Assembly: GCF_000156655.1 (NCBI RefSeq)
Contig: NZ_DS996846.1
Location: 89,884 to 153,883, forward strand
DNA from: Holdemanella biformis DSM 3989
GTDB taxonomy: Bacteria > Bacillota_I > Bacilli_A > Erysipelotrichales > Erysipelotrichaceae
DNA: 64,000 bases
Direction of reading: 5' to 3'
Below the pieces are notes generated by a model. The model was given only the letters and a program-made list of their open reading frames with translations, did no database searches and had not been told where the DNA came from. Both the position numbers and the translations under genes were made by a program. Below, piece by piece: positions 53,563 to 63,413 of the stretch. Position 1 is the first letter of the stretch. Each line of letters begins with the position of its first letter.

Positions 53563-53856
53563 CTAAAATATTTCTTTTAATATTTCGATTTGTTCAACAT
53601 CCTCATGTTGTAAAATCCATGCATCTAATAATTTTTTCTTAGCGACATATCCAATCGCTGCTTCATATTTTTCCAGTAATTTCGTAGCTCGATGAACCGA
53701 ATCCATCGCCGCTGCACGAGAAATCTCTAGTTCCTCACTTATTTCAGTATAAGAGAAATCTTCTTCATAGTAAAGAGATAAAATCTCTCTTTGACGTTTA
53801 GTCAACAAGTCTCCGTATACATCAAATAAATCATTCGCATCTAATTTTGAAATCAT
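53563..53856 (-). CDS. ylxM: YlxM-type SRP-associated protein (UPF0122)
   Basis: 97 residues with a sigma-factor-like helix-turn-helix: DLLTKRQREILSLYYEEDFSYTEI and ISRAAAMDSVHRATKLLEKYE. YlxM/UPF0122 proteins are encoded next to SRP components and modulate the SRP pathway. Here it follows ftsY (1-nt stop/start overlap), with ffh apparently elsewhere. Confidence 0.9.
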   Translation of the reverse strand: MISKLDANDLFDVYGDLLTKRQREILSLYYEEDFSYTEISEELEISRAAAMDSVHRATKLLEKYEAAIGYVAKKKLLDAWILQHEDVEQIEILKEIF

Positions 53857-54815
53857 TATTCTTCTATACCTTTTGTGATGCCCATCAAGAATGCATTAAT
53901 ATCAAAAGGTCTTAAATCCGCTGGTTTTTCTCCTAAACCTAAGAAGCGAACTGGTAAATGTAACAAGTCTCGAATCGCAAGCACAACGCCACCTTTGGCA
54001 GTTCCATCCATCTTCGTTAAAACAATACCTGTTACATCTGTGGCTTCTAAGAATACTTTTGCCTGAGAAATACCATTTTGTCCTGTTGTCGCATCTAAAA
54101 CTAACCAAACTTCTTGTGGAGCCCCCTCAATTTCTCTTTGAACAACACGATGCATCTTGCTTAATTCATTCATTAAATTTGTCTTATTTTGTAGACGACC
54201 TGCAGTATCACAAATCAAAATATCTACATCGTTTTCTTTAGCATAGCGACAAGCATCTACAAGTACAGAACTTGGATCTTGATTCATTTTTCCTTTTATA
54301 CAAGGAACACCTAAACGATTTGCCCAAGTATCAATTTGGTCAATGGCTCCTGCACGGAATGTATCGGCTGCTGCAACAGCCACCTTCTTTCCTTGCTCTT
54401 TATAATATTGAATTAATTTAGCGCTTGTAGTCGTCTTACCACTACCATTTACACCAACCATCAAAATGACAGTTGGACCTTCTTCATTTATTTTAATTGG
54501 TTCATCGCTTGACTCATCATAAAAATCATAAAGAATAGATATTAAGTAATCTAACATAGAATCATAATCTTTAACATGTTTTCCATTGGATTCAAACGCA
54601 TCCACAATTTTTTGTGCTGTATGAATACCCACATCACTCTCAAGTAGAATAACCATGATTTGTTCTAATAAATCATCATCAATTCCATGAAAGTTATTGG
54701 ATAAAGCACGCATACGATCTCCAAAACTTTTTTTTGAACGATCAAGACCCGATAAATACTTATCTTTATCTTCACTTTTCACGAAAGCTTCTTTGATTTT
54801 TGAAAAGACCGACAT
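53856..54815 (-). CDS. ftsY: Signal recognition particle receptor FtsY
   Basis: 319 residues. An N-domain (about 25-100) precedes the G-domain, with [16 protein letters not shown] (G1), [27 protein letters not shown] (G3), [12 protein letters not shown] (G4) and [14 protein letters not shown] (G5). There is no acidic N-terminal A-domain, as in many Gram-positives. It receives the ribosome-SRP complex at the membrane. Stop and start codons overlap with smc above and ylxM below, so the three are co-translated. Confidence 0.97.
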   Translation of the reverse strand: MSVFSKIKEAFVKSEDKDKYLSGLDRSKKSFGDRMRALSNNFHGIDDDLLEQIMVILLESDVGIHTAQKIVDAFESNGKHVKDYDSMLDYLISILYDFYDESSDEPIKINEEGPTVILMVGVNGSGKTTTSAKLIQYYKEQGKKVAVAAADTFRAGAIDQIDTWANRLGVPCIKGKMNQDPSSVLVDACRYAKENDVDILICDTAGRLQNKTNLMNELSKMHRVVQREIEGAPQEVWLVLDATTGQNGISQAKVFLEATDVTGIVLTKMDGTAKGGVVLAIRDLLHLPVRFLGLGEKPADLRPFDINAFLMGITKGIEE

Positions 54816-57742
54816 TACTCTTCCTCCTTAGCTATATGTACTGCATCTTTTAACTGCACCTTTAATACTTTACTAACACCATCTTTTTGCATCGTAACAC
54901 CATATAAAGTATCACACTGTTCCATAGTTCCTGGTCTATGTGTTACCGCAATAAATTGAGATTGACCACGATAATGCGATAGATAACGTGCAAAACGTTC
55001 TACATTAGCCTGGTCTAATGCCGCTTCAACCTCATCGAAGATACATAATGGCATTGTTCTAGCTTTTAATATCGCAAACAATACACTGATCGCAATCAAT
55101 GCTTTTTCTCCACCAGAGAATGTTTGAATATTTTTAACCATCTTTCCAGGAGGCTGAACATCAATATCAATTCCCGTATTTAACACGTCATCTGGATCTA
55201 CCATAGAAAGACTTGCACGACCTCCACCAAACATGGCTTTAAATACGCCATCTAATTCCGCGTTAATTTTATTAAACATATCTGTAAATTGACTAATCAT
55301 AGTCTGATCCATTTCATCGATGGCTGCCAAAATTTGTTGACTTGCCTTTTCTAAATCTTCTTTTTGACTTGTCATAAAATCAAAGCGTTCTTTGACTTCT
55401 TTATATTCATTTGGAGCATCCAAGTTTACATTTCCCAAACGAGAAATGGCTTGACGAAGTTGAATAACTTCTTCTTTAGCACTTTCAATTTCTACATCTT
55501 CCTTTTTCGTTAATGCATATTCATAAGTCATTTCATAATCTGTACTTAAGCGGTTCAATGCATTTTCCAATTGTGTTTTGACCTTCACAATTTCCATCTC
55601 ATAATTATGGATTTGCGATTGTTTAGAATTCATTTCTCTTCGAACTAAACGAATTTGATTTTCAAGCTGCTCCGCATCATTTCCCTTATCAAAGCGTGAC
55701 TGACGCAAACTTTGTATTTCTAAAGACAATGAATCTAATACCGCATGCATTTTGGACATCTGCACAACTAAATCATCTTGTGCTAATTCTGCATTCTCTT
55801 CAATATCGACACCTAGTTCTTGGTATTCTGCAAGAATTGAATCATATTTTGCCTTTTTTGTTGCGTAAATATTCTCTAATTTAGCCAATTCAATCTGTAA
55901 AGTTACAATCGCATCATTTTCTTTTTGAAGTTTTTGTGTAAGTATATCTGTTTCATTCAGACAACTATCGGCTTTGATTTTCTGCCCCTCAATTTTAGAA
56001 TTAATTGTATCTAATTCTTGACGCATTGTGACAGGGGTACTTTGGTTTTTCGTAACACCACCTGTCATACTACCACCAGTATGAACGATGTCTCCATCTA
56101 AAGTAACAATCTTATATGCATAGCGTAGTCGTTTTGCGGTTTCATTGGCATTTTGTAGTGTGTCTACAACAATGACATTGCCTAACAATCTTTCTTTAAC
56201 AGGATCAAAGATCTCTTTACAATCCACACATTCGCTCGCAAAGCCTAAAAAGCCAGGGCTTGTTGAAGCAATCGTAATGACTTGTTCATTCATTTTTCTA
56301 GGATGACATACACTTAATGGTAAGAAAGTAGCACGTCCGCTACGGTTTCTTTTTAAGAAAGAAATGGCATTTCTTGCATCCGCCTCATTTTTAGTGATAA
56401 TTTGATAGATACTTCCACCTAAAGCAGCATTGACCGCCAATGCTTTATCTGCATGAGCAATCAATAATTCACTAACAACTCCATAAACGCCGGATAAAGA
56501 ATTTTTAGCCTGCATAACAGAACGTACACCTTGTTGGTGTGCAAAAGGTTGCTTCATCATATTTTCTAATACTTGTCGACGATTTTGAAGTTGTGTCAAA
56601 ATATTGTTTGCCTGATCCGATTCATAACGTGCTTTCGATATCTTCGTTTTTAGATCATTCACAATATTACGACGATTATTTAAATCTTGTTGTGTCTGCA
56701 TCAAACGTTGATGACGATCTTGATATTCAAAACGAGCTTCCTCTAACATTGCCTGAATTTCTTTTTGACGAGCCTTTTTATCAGCCACCTTCAACATATA
56801 TTTACGCTTTTCATCTTGTTCGATCTTACGTCTTTCAAGCTGATAGTTTTCTTCCATCGCCTTTGTATATTTTCCTTGCAACTCATTGATCTGTTTATCA
56901 AGAGCATACATTTCTTTTCGAATACTTTCTAAACGCGTTTCTTGCTTTAATAATTCTACATTTTCAGATGTATGCATAGCTTGAATATCAAACAATTCTT
57001 TATTAATTTGATTGATTTTCTCATTGTATTGATCAATATCTTCTACAAGTACACTAATTTCAATTTTTGATAATTTGTCTCTTAAAGAAATATACTTCTC
57101 TGCTTTTTTTGCTTGTTTTTCCAAAGGACCAATTTGTCTTTCAAGCTCATCTAGAATGTCCTGCAAACGATCTAGATTTTCTTTTGTTTGCTCTAATTTT
57201 GACAATGAGATTTTTTTTCTCTTTTTATATTTTGCAACACCCGCAGCCTCTTCAAACAAAGAACGCCTGTCTTCTGGTTTAGCATCCGCAAAAGAAGAGA
57301 TGTTTCCCTGTGTAATAATGCTTAAGGAATCTTTACCTAAACCAGTATCCATAACCAAATCATTAATATCTTTTAGTCGACATGGGGTTTTATTTATAAA
57401 ATAACTTGCTTCATTATTTGCGCGAAGTATTTGTCGTGTAATTTCGATTTCATCAAAATCCGAATCAAAAACACGTGTTGAATTGTCAAACACCAATGTA
57501 ACGCGTGCCATATTTACAGGTTTTCTATACTCACTTCCCGAGAAGATAATATCTGACATATTCGTTCCAGAACGAAGTGATTTTACACTCTGTTCACCTA
57601 ACACCCAACGAATAGCGTCATTTACATTACTTTTACCACATCCGTTTGGTCCAACTATACCTGTAATATCTTGATCAAATTGAATCACTGTTTTGTCCGC
57701 AAAGCTTTTAAAGCCTTGTAATTCAATACGTTTTAAAAACAT
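54815..57742 (-). CDS. smc: Chromosome-segregation ATPase SMC
   Basis: 975 residues from ATG 57742 (GGAGGG upstream). Most bacterial SMCs are about 1150-1190, so each coiled-coil arm is roughly 100 residues shorter than usual. Walker A is GPNGCGKSNVNDAIRW, the hinge is at about 405-560 (GVYGVVSELL to TGGSMTGGV), the signature is FSGGEKALIAISVLF, and Walker B is PLCIFDEVEAALD. It condenses and orients the chromosome with ScpA/ScpB. It heads the smc-ftsY-ylxM unit, an arrangement conserved in Firmicutes. Confidence 0.95.
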   Translation of the reverse strand: MFLKRIELQGFKSFADKTVIQFDQDITGIVGPNGCGKSNVNDAIRWVLGEQSVKSLRSGTNMSDIIFSGSEYRKPVNMARVTLVFDNSTRVFDSDFDEIEITRQILRANNEASYFINKTPCRLKDINDLVMDTGLGKDSLSIITQGNISSFADAKPEDRRSLFEEAAGVAKYKKRKKISLSKLEQTKENLDRLQDILDELERQIGPLEKQAKKAEKYISLRDKLSKIEISVLVEDIDQYNEKINQINKELFDIQAMHTSENVELLKQETRLESIRKEMYALDKQINELQGKYTKAMEENYQLERRKIEQDEKRKYMLKVADKKARQKEIQAMLEEARFEYQDRHQRLMQTQQDLNNRRNIVNDLKTKISKARYESDQANNILTQLQNRRQVLENMMKQPFAHQQGVRSVMQAKNSLSGVYGVVSELLIAHADKALAVNAALGGSIYQIITKNEADARNAISFLKRNRSGRATFLPLSVCHPRKMNEQVITIASTSPGFLGFASECVDCKEIFDPVKERLLGNVIVVDTLQNANETAKRLRYAYKIVTLDGDIVHTGGSMTGGVTKNQSTPVTMRQELDTINSKIEGQKIKADSCLNETDILTQKLQKENDAIVTLQIELAKLENIYATKKAKYDSILAEYQELGVDIEENAELAQDDLVVQMSKMHAVLDSLSLEIQSLRQSRFDKGNDAEQLENQIRLVRREMNSKQSQIHNYEMEIVKVKTQLENALNRLSTDYEMTYEYALTKKEDVEIESAKEEVIQLRQAISRLGNVNLDAPNEYKEVKERFDFMTSQKEDLEKASQQILAAIDEMDQTMISQFTDMFNKINAELDGVFKAMFGGGRASLSMVDPDDVLNTGIDIDVQPPGKMVKNIQTFSGGEKALIAISVLFAILKARTMPLCIFDEVEAALDQANVERFARYLSHYRGQSQFIAVTHRPGTMEQCDTLYGVTMQKDGVSKVLKVQLKDAVHIAKEEE

Positions 57743-57844
57743 CAAGACCCTCCACTCTAACTGAATTATTATACCAAAAAATACACGCAAAATATATCTA
57801 GTATCTATTTCTAGATTGTGTATTATTAATTAATATGTTATAGT

Positions 57845-58507
57845 ATGTGTATGAACAAGAAAGATAGTATGCGGTATGTGTATCCTCTTTGTTTTGGTGA
57901 AGAAGTAGGAAACTGTATTACACATGGAGTTATGGCAATTTTGATTCTATTCTCACTTCCTTATTATAGTGTTCGCGCATATTTAAGGGGTGGTACTATA
58001 GAAACCATTGGAACAGCTGTGTTTTTGATTTGCCTACTCTTCATGTTTGCCGGATCTTGTCTTTACCATAGCATGCCACATGAAACAACACACAAGTATG
58101 TATTTAGAAAGCTAGATCATATTATGATCTTACTAGCTATTGCAGGTACCTACACGCCTATTTGTTTAAAGCTTATGAATAATTGGAAAGGATATACTAT
58201 ATTAGCTATTGAATGGGTTATGGTGATTATGGGTATCTTATTAAAATCGATTGCGACAAAAACTTATCCAAAATTATCAATGACAATTTATATGGTGATG
58301 GGATGGTTAGCCATCTTTATTTTGCCAACATTGATTAAAGAAACACAGCCCATCTTCATTATTTTGATTGCCCTAGGTGGTATCATGTATACAATTGGAA
58401 CTTTCTTTTATTCAAAACCACAAAAAAGATATTTCCATTTTGTCTGGCACATTTTCATTATCCTAGCAAGTATTTGCCACTTGTTAGCCATTCTGTATTT
58501 TATCTAA
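57845..58507 (+). CDS. Hemolysin III-family (PAQR-type) membrane protein
   Basis: 220 residues with seven membrane segments. The family motifs are EEVGNCITHGVMA (first His), GSCLYHSMPHE with SxxH-type Ser/His, KLDHIMILLAIAGTYTP (Asp/His) and FVWHIFIILASICHLLAI (final His pair). These conserved His/Asp/Ser positions bind zinc in the related adiponectin receptors. The hemolysin label is historical; many of these proteins are uncharacterised, perhaps membrane-lipid hydrolases. Divergent from smc, monocistronic. The start may instead be a few codons downstream. Confidence 0.85.
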   Translation: MCMNKKDSMRYVYPLCFGEEVGNCITHGVMAILILFSLPYYSVRAYLRGGTIETIGTAVFLICLLFMFAGSCLYHSMPHETTHKYVFRKLDHIMILLAIAGTYTPICLKLMNNWKGYTILAIEWVMVIMGILLKSIATKTYPKLSMTIYMVMGWLAIFILPTLIKETQPIFIILIALGGIMYTIGTFFYSKPQKRYFHFVWHIFIILASICHLLAILYFI

Positions 58508-58515
58508 AAAGAAAA

Positions 58516-58547
58516 ACCTATATTGTAAAATATAGGTCCTTTTTTTT
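58516..58547. terminator. Terminator between hemolysin III-like gene and rseP
   Basis: ACCTATAT/ATATAGGT stem followed by eight T on the plus strand and by TTTTTC on the minus strand, so it can serve both convergent genes. Confidence 0.75.
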
Positions 58548-59619
58548 AAAACATTCGAGCAATATCATTATATGTAGCATAAATAAAGAGTATCATCAAT
58601 AATACAAAACTTGCCAAAATAATATTTTCAACAATTTTAGTAGAAACTTTTCGTCCAATCAATTTCTCAATTAGTAAAATCAAAATTCTTCCACCATCTA
58701 ATGCAGGAATTGGAAGTGCATTAAAGATACCAATATTTAATGAGATCATCGCAAATAAACTAAAATACATATCTAATCCATATTGTACAGATTTACTTGT
58801 TACATTTAATATGCCAACTGGACCCGATAAATTTTCAAGTCCTTGTCCACGAATAATCATATTCAAAGATTTAAATATAGTTGTTGCACTATCCCAAGTA
58901 TTTTGACAACCCACCCATAATGATTGATACCATGGGATTTTTTTTGCATACGCAATCGCCTTATAGCCAAGTGTATAACCTTCCATATCTTTATCATAAG
59001 ATGGAGTTAATGTCGTTTTAAATGTTGTACCATCTCTTTTCACAGTTAATGTCAGTGTATCATGATGATATTGAATAAACTCTAAAATTTCATATTGCGT
59101 TTTAGGTTGAATACTATTTCCATCTTCACTTAAAACTTTGATGATGTGATCATCCTTTTCAGGTCCTGCCTTTTGAGCAACTGAGTTTTCTTCAACTACA
59201 TAAACAACAGGCTTAGCTTCTTCAACCACATAGCCTTGTGCTAAAGCAACTCCCATATAAATAATCCATGCCAAAAGAATATTCATCACAATTCCTGCAA
59301 TCATAATACAGACTTGTTTCCATTTTTCTATACCATTTAATCGTCTGTTTTCTGGTATATCTTTTAACCAATTATCTTCTTCACTTTGGGATCCATCTTC
59401 TTCTCCAGCCATCATAACATAGCCACCAAAAGGAATGGCACGAATTGAAAAAGCTGTTTCTTTTCCTTGTTTTTGATAAAGGCATGGCCCCATACCAATC
59501 GAAAATTCTTTACAATAAACACCAAAATGTTTTGCGACTAAAAAATGTCCTAATTCATGTAAAATGACAATCACACTTAACATGATAATAAATGCGATCA
59601 ATCCAATAACAAAATCCAT
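58546..59619 (-). CDS. rseP: Site-2 intramembrane protease
   Basis: 357 residues. The zinc-protease motif is HELGHFLVAKHFGV near residue 21, inside the first membrane helix, and the second catalytic motif is ALPIPALDGGRI (LDG) near 310. A PDZ domain lies between (about 135-210, AQKAGPEKDDHIIKV). It cleaves membrane-embedded anti-sigma factors and signal-peptide remnants. It follows cdsA in the conserved order uppS-cdsA-rseP, with an 11-nt gap. Confidence 0.95.
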   Translation of the reverse strand: MDFVIGLIAFIIMLSVIVILHELGHFLVAKHFGVYCKEFSIGMGPCLYQKQGKETAFSIRAIPFGGYVMMAGEEDGSQSEEDNWLKDIPENRRLNGIEKWKQVCIMIAGIVMNILLAWIIYMGVALAQGYVVEEAKPVVYVVEENSVAQKAGPEKDDHIIKVLSEDGNSIQPKTQYEILEFIQYHHDTLTLTVKRDGTTFKTTLTPSYDKDMEGYTLGYKAIAYAKKIPWYQSLWVGCQNTWDSATTIFKSLNMIIRGQGLENLSGPVGILNVTSKSVQYGLDMYFSLFAMISLNIGIFNALPIPALDGGRILILLIEKLIGRKVSTKIVENIILASFVLLMILFIYATYNDIARMF

Positions 59620-59630
59620 CTAGATCCTCC

Positions 59631-60398
59631 TTAGAGAATGATTGTATATAACACACTAAATAACATAATATTCAATAATAGTGAGTCTACACGATCCAAA
59701 ACCCCACCATGTCCTGGTAATAGGTTTGAAAAATCTTTTACGGCAAAATGACGTTTTATAGCACTAAAACACAAATCTCCAAGTTCTGCAGTAATTGGAC
59801 ATAATAAACATAAGAGTGTATTTAATACAGGATTTAAATTTGAAACATAACTAAAACTTACGGCTAAGCTCAATATAAATCCAAATACAATGCCTCCTAC
59901 AAAACCTTCCCAACTCTTTTTAGGTGAGATTCTTGGATTCATTTTATGTTTCCCAATAGCGCGCCCTACAAAATAAGCTCCTGTATCACTTCCGTATGTA
60001 GCAAATACAATGGTCCATAAATATTGATGTACACCTGAGATTTGTCCAACCGCATGATATACTAGTGAGAAAATTGTTACATATGAAATGCACACAAAGG
60101 AATCCATAATTGAGAAATTCTCAACAAATACAACTAAACTCCACAAAAATAGCACAATCAGTGTTACGACTACTAAAAAGTATTTATCGGGTAAGATTCT
60201 TGTGAATATAACAGCTAAAGCACAAAGTGGCATAACATATTTAGGCCATTTTTTAAAATCGGGTTGTATGTGCATCCATTCATAAGCTGATGCACATACA
60301 ATAAACAAAGCCAAAGCTTCTAGCCAAAGCCCACCAAGTGCTACAGGTAAAGCAACAACAAGAATGATACCTATTGCGGTAATAATTCTTTGTTTCAT
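59631..60398 (-). CDS. cdsA: Phosphatidate cytidylyltransferase
   Basis: 255 residues with about eight membrane segments. The CTP-binding signature is KRHFAVKDFSNLLPGHGGVLDRVDSLL near the C-terminus. It makes CDP-diacylglycerol for phospholipid synthesis. Its start overlaps uppS by 4 nt. Complete. Confidence 0.95.
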   Translation of the reverse strand: MKQRIITAIGIILVVALPVALGGLWLEALALFIVCASAYEWMHIQPDFKKWPKYVMPLCALAVIFTRILPDKYFLVVVTLIVLFLWSLVVFVENFSIMDSFVCISYVTIFSLVYHAVGQISGVHQYLWTIVFATYGSDTGAYFVGRAIGKHKMNPRISPKKSWEGFVGGIVFGFILSLAVSFSYVSNLNPVLNTLLCLLCPITAELGDLCFSAIKRHFAVKDFSNLLPGHGGVLDRVDSLLLNIMLFSVLYTIIL

Positions 60399-61087
60399 GA
60401 TGTTAAGCCTCCAAATCTGCGATCTCTTGAGGCAAATTCATCTAAGCAATCTTTTAATGCTTTTTCATCAAAATCTGGCCATGCGACTGGCGTAAAAATC
60501 AATTCTGCATATGCGAGTTGCCATAATAAATAATTGGAAATACGTAGTTCTCCGCTTGTACGAATCATCAAATCGATATCTTCTGGAACAAATAAATACT
60601 TAGAGAATTCTTCTTCAGTTAAATCGTTTTCTCTTTTACCTGAAGCTACTTCGTCTGCATATTTTTTTATTGACAAAAGCATTTCTCGGCGAGAACCATA
60701 ATTGATAGCTAAACATAATTCTAAGCCAGTATTCTTTGAAGTCATATTTACAGCTTTATTGATGACATCTTGTGTTGCTTTTGGGAATTTTTCTAATTCC
60801 CCCGCAAATGTAACTTGAATATTCTTTTCCATTAATTCATTGATAAATTTATTAAAGAATAAGCCAGGTAACTTGCATAAATAAGAAACTTCATCTTCGG
60901 GTCTTTTCCAGTTTTCTGTTGAAAAAGCATATAAAATTAATTTTTGAATCCCCATATCCTGAGCAGCTAAAGCCACAGTACGAATTGTATCTGCACCCTT
61001 TTTGTGTCCTGCTGTTCTTGGTAAGCCTCTTTGTTTGGCCCAACGACCATTACCATCCATGATTATAGCTACTGTTTTTGGTGCCAT
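60395..61087 (-). CDS. uppS: Undecaprenyl pyrophosphate synthase
   Basis: 230 residues from ATG 61087 (AAGGAGG upstream; the longer frame has no site and runs through a terminator stem). The substrate-binding motif is IMDGNGRWAKQRGLPR and the catalytic Asp is in its first part. Other conserved parts are LYAFSTENWKRP, NYGSRREML, DLMIRTSGELRISNYLLWQLAYAE and FTPVAWPDF. It builds the C55 carrier for peptidoglycan. Complete, with cdsA overlapping by 4 nt. Confidence 0.96.
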   Translation of the reverse strand: MAPKTVAIIMDGNGRWAKQRGLPRTAGHKKGADTIRTVALAAQDMGIQKLILYAFSTENWKRPEDEVSYLCKLPGLFFNKFINELMEKNIQVTFAGELEKFPKATQDVINKAVNMTSKNTGLELCLAINYGSRREMLLSIKKYADEVASGKRENDLTEEEFSKYLFVPEDIDLMIRTSGELRISNYLLWQLAYAELIFTPVAWPDFDEKALKDCLDEFASRDRRFGGLTS

Positions 61088-61101
61088 ATAAACCTCCTTT
61101 T

Positions 61102-61129
61102 TAAAAAAGTCCAAATCAAGTTTGGACTT
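61102..61129 (-). terminator. Hairpin between frr and uppS
   Basis: AAGTCCAAA/TTTGGACTT stem followed by TTTTA, overlapping the frr stop. Probably a partial terminator that lowers uppS-cdsA-rseP expression relative to the translation genes. Confidence 0.7.
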
Positions 61130-61673
61130 AGACATTTAAAATTTCTTTTTTCTTTGTTTCAGTAATTGAATCAACATCTTTAATGTATTTATCTGTTAAT
61201 TTTTGTGATTCTTCCAATGTTTGTTTCTTTTCATCTTCAGGAAGTTCTTTATCTTTCTTGATCGCATCATTTGCATCACGACGTACGTTACGAATAGCTA
61301 CTTTAGCTTCTTCACCATATTTTTGAGCATCTTTTGCTAATTCTTTACGACGATCTTCTGTCAATTGAGGAACTTGAATACGAATAACGTCTGCTTCAGC
61401 CTGTGGATTTAATCCTAAGTTAGCAGCTTGAATTGCATGTGCAATACCTTTGACGATTGAACGATCGTAAGGTTTAACAACCAATTGTGTTCCTTCTACA
61501 ACTGAGATTTGTGCAATCTGATTAATTGGAGTCATAGCTCCATAATATTCAACTTGTACACGTTCTAGCATTTGTCCACTAGCACGTCCTGTACGAATTT
61601 GACGTAGGTTTGATTCTAAGTTATCAATTGCCCCCATCATTTTTTCTTCTGCATTTAATAAAATATCACTCAT
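61128..61673 (-). CDS. frr: Ribosome recycling factor
   Basis: 181 residues, complete. The three-helix bundle has the conserved RTGRASGQMLERVQVEYYGAMTPINQIA and the C-terminal RDANDAIKKDKELPEDE. It splits post-termination ribosomes together with EF-G. It follows pyrH with an 11-nt gap. Confidence 0.97.
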   Translation of the reverse strand: MSDILLNAEEKMMGAIDNLESNLRQIRTGRASGQMLERVQVEYYGAMTPINQIAQISVVEGTQLVVKPYDRSIVKGIAHAIQAANLGLNPQAEADVIRIQVPQLTEDRRKELAKDAQKYGEEAKVAIRNVRRDANDAIKKDKELPEDEKKQTLEESQKLTDKYIKDVDSITETKKKEILNV

Positions 61674-61684
61674 GTTATTTCTCC

Positions 61685-62395
61685 TTATTTCTTTTTAGTG
61701 ATTGTAGTACCATTTACTTCACGGCGAACAGCCTTAACAATATTTCCTGGTTCATTCATATTGAATACAACTAAATCAATATCATTATCCATACACATAC
61801 TAATAGCTGTTGAATCCATGACTTGTAAACCTTCATTTAGTACGTCCATATAATTTAGTGTATCATATTTTTTCGCGTTTGGATTCTTTTTAGGATCCGA
61901 ATCATATACACCATCAACACCATTTTTTGCCATTAAGATAACATCTGCATTAATTTCAGAAGCACGTAATGCAGCGGTTGTATCTGTTGAGAAGTATGGA
62001 GAACCTGTTCCAGCTCCAAAAATAACGATTCTTCCTTTTTCTAAGTGACGCAATGCACGTCTTAAAATGAATGGTTCAGCAACTTTTTGCATTTCAACAG
62101 CTGTTTGAACACGTGTTTGCACACCTTCTTGTTCTAAAGCATTTTGAACTGCTAATGCATTGATTACTGTACCTAACATACCCATATAATCAGCTTGAGC
62201 ACGATTCATTCCCATTTCAGCCATCATTTTGCCACGAATGAAGTTGCCACCACCGACAACGATTGCAAGTTCTACTCCCAATTTTTGAACTTCTTTTAAT
62301 TCTTTTGCTAATCTCTTTAAGATTTCTGGATCAAAAGCAGCTTCAGGACTAGATAATGCTTCACCACTTAATTTTAATAAAACACGTTTATACAT
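61685..62395 (-). CDS. pyrH: UMP kinase
   Basis: 236 residues. The nucleotide-binding segments are [63 protein letters not shown] and [14 protein letters not shown]. It phosphorylates UMP as a hexamer. It precedes frr in the standard order tsf-pyrH-frr, but a terminator lies between it and tsf. Confidence 0.97.
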   Translation of the reverse strand: MYKRVLLKLSGEALSSPEAAFDPEILKRLAKELKEVQKLGVELAIVVGGGNFIRGKMMAEMGMNRAQADYMGMLGTVINALAVQNALEQEGVQTRVQTAVEMQKVAEPFILRRALRHLEKGRIVIFGAGTGSPYFSTDTTAALRASEINADVILMAKNGVDGVYDSDPKKNPNAKKYDTLNYMDVLNEGLQVMDSTAISMCMDNDIDLVVFNMNEPGNIVKAVRREVNGTTITKKK

Positions 62396-62449
62396 AAATA
62401 TTGCTCCTTATTGAATTATCATAACAATTATACACTATCTTTCATTAAA

Positions 62450-62482
62450 GAAAAAGAAAAACCCTTGGAATTTCCAAGGGTT
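62450..62482 (-). terminator. Terminator of the rpsB-tsf unit
   Basis: AACCCTTGGAA/TTCCAAGGGTT stem followed by TTTCTTTTTC, after tsf. Confidence 0.85.
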
Positions 62483-62498
62483 AGAAGTAAAAGTTAAA

Positions 62499-63389
62499 TT
62501 ACTTAGCCATTTGAGCAGCAACTTCTTCAGCAAAATTTTCTTCGCGTTTTTCGATACCTTCACCAGTTTGGAAACGTACGAAAGTTACTACTTCAGCTTT
62601 GTTGTCTTTCAAGAATTGAGAAACCTTAGTTTTTGGTTCTAAGAAATATTCTTGATCTAATAAGCATTGGTCTTTAAAGTGTTTGTCAACTTTTCCTTTT
62701 AAGATTCCTACCAATACTTTTTCTGGCTTGCTAGCCATGTTAGGATCAGCCTTCATCATTTGTAATTGAAGTTCACGTTCGTGTTCAACTTCTTCACTTG
62801 GTACTTCAGCTTGAGATACATATTTTGGAGCCATACTAGCAACTTGCATTGCTAAGTTTTTAGCTACAGTAGCATCTTCAGTCCCTTTAACAACTACAAC
62901 AGCAGAAATTGATCCACCCATGTGCATGTATGAACCGAAAATCTCATCATCTGCTTTTTCAACAACAGCGACACGACGGAAAGAAATTTTTTCTCCGATA
63001 GTAGCTGTAGCGTTGATGATCAAATCATTGATAGTTCCTTCAGCAGTTTGGATGTTCAAAGCTTCTTCAGTTGAAGCAGGTTTGTTTGCAAGAATTGCTT
63101 CTTGTAAAGTGTTCATCAAACCTAAGAATTGTTCATTCTTACTTACGAAGTCTGTTTCTGAGTTAACTTCGAATAATACAGCAGTGTTTCCACTAACAGC
63201 AACACGAGTTAAACCTTCAGCAGCAATACGTCCTTCTTTTTTAGCAGATTTTGCGATTCCTTTTTCACGTAACCAGTCAACAGCTTTTGCAATATCGCCT
63301 TCACATTCAGTTAAGGCTTTTTTGCAATCCATCATACCAGCACCTGTTTTTTCACGTAATTCTTTTACTTGAGCAGCAGTGATAGCCAT
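62499..63389 (-). CDS. tsf: Translation elongation factor Ts
   Basis: 296 residues, complete. The N-terminal UBA-like domain is MAITAAQVKELREKTGAGMMDCKKAL; the core has VNSETDFVSKNEQF and HMGGSISAVVVVKG. It recharges EF-Tu by GDP/GTP exchange. Cotranscribed with rpsB, 24 nt downstream of it. Confidence 0.97.
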   Translation of the reverse strand: MAITAAQVKELREKTGAGMMDCKKALTECEGDIAKAVDWLREKGIAKSAKKEGRIAAEGLTRVAVSGNTAVLFEVNSETDFVSKNEQFLGLMNTLQEAILANKPASTEEALNIQTAEGTINDLIINATATIGEKISFRRVAVVEKADDEIFGSYMHMGGSISAVVVVKGTEDATVAKNLAMQVASMAPKYVSQAEVPSEEVEHERELQLQMMKADPNMASKPEKVLVGILKGKVDKHFKDQCLLDQEYFLEPKTKVSQFLKDNKAEVVTFVRFQTGEGIEKREENFAEEVAAQMAK

Positions 63390-63413
63390 TTTAGCATCCT
63401 CCTATATTTTTAA

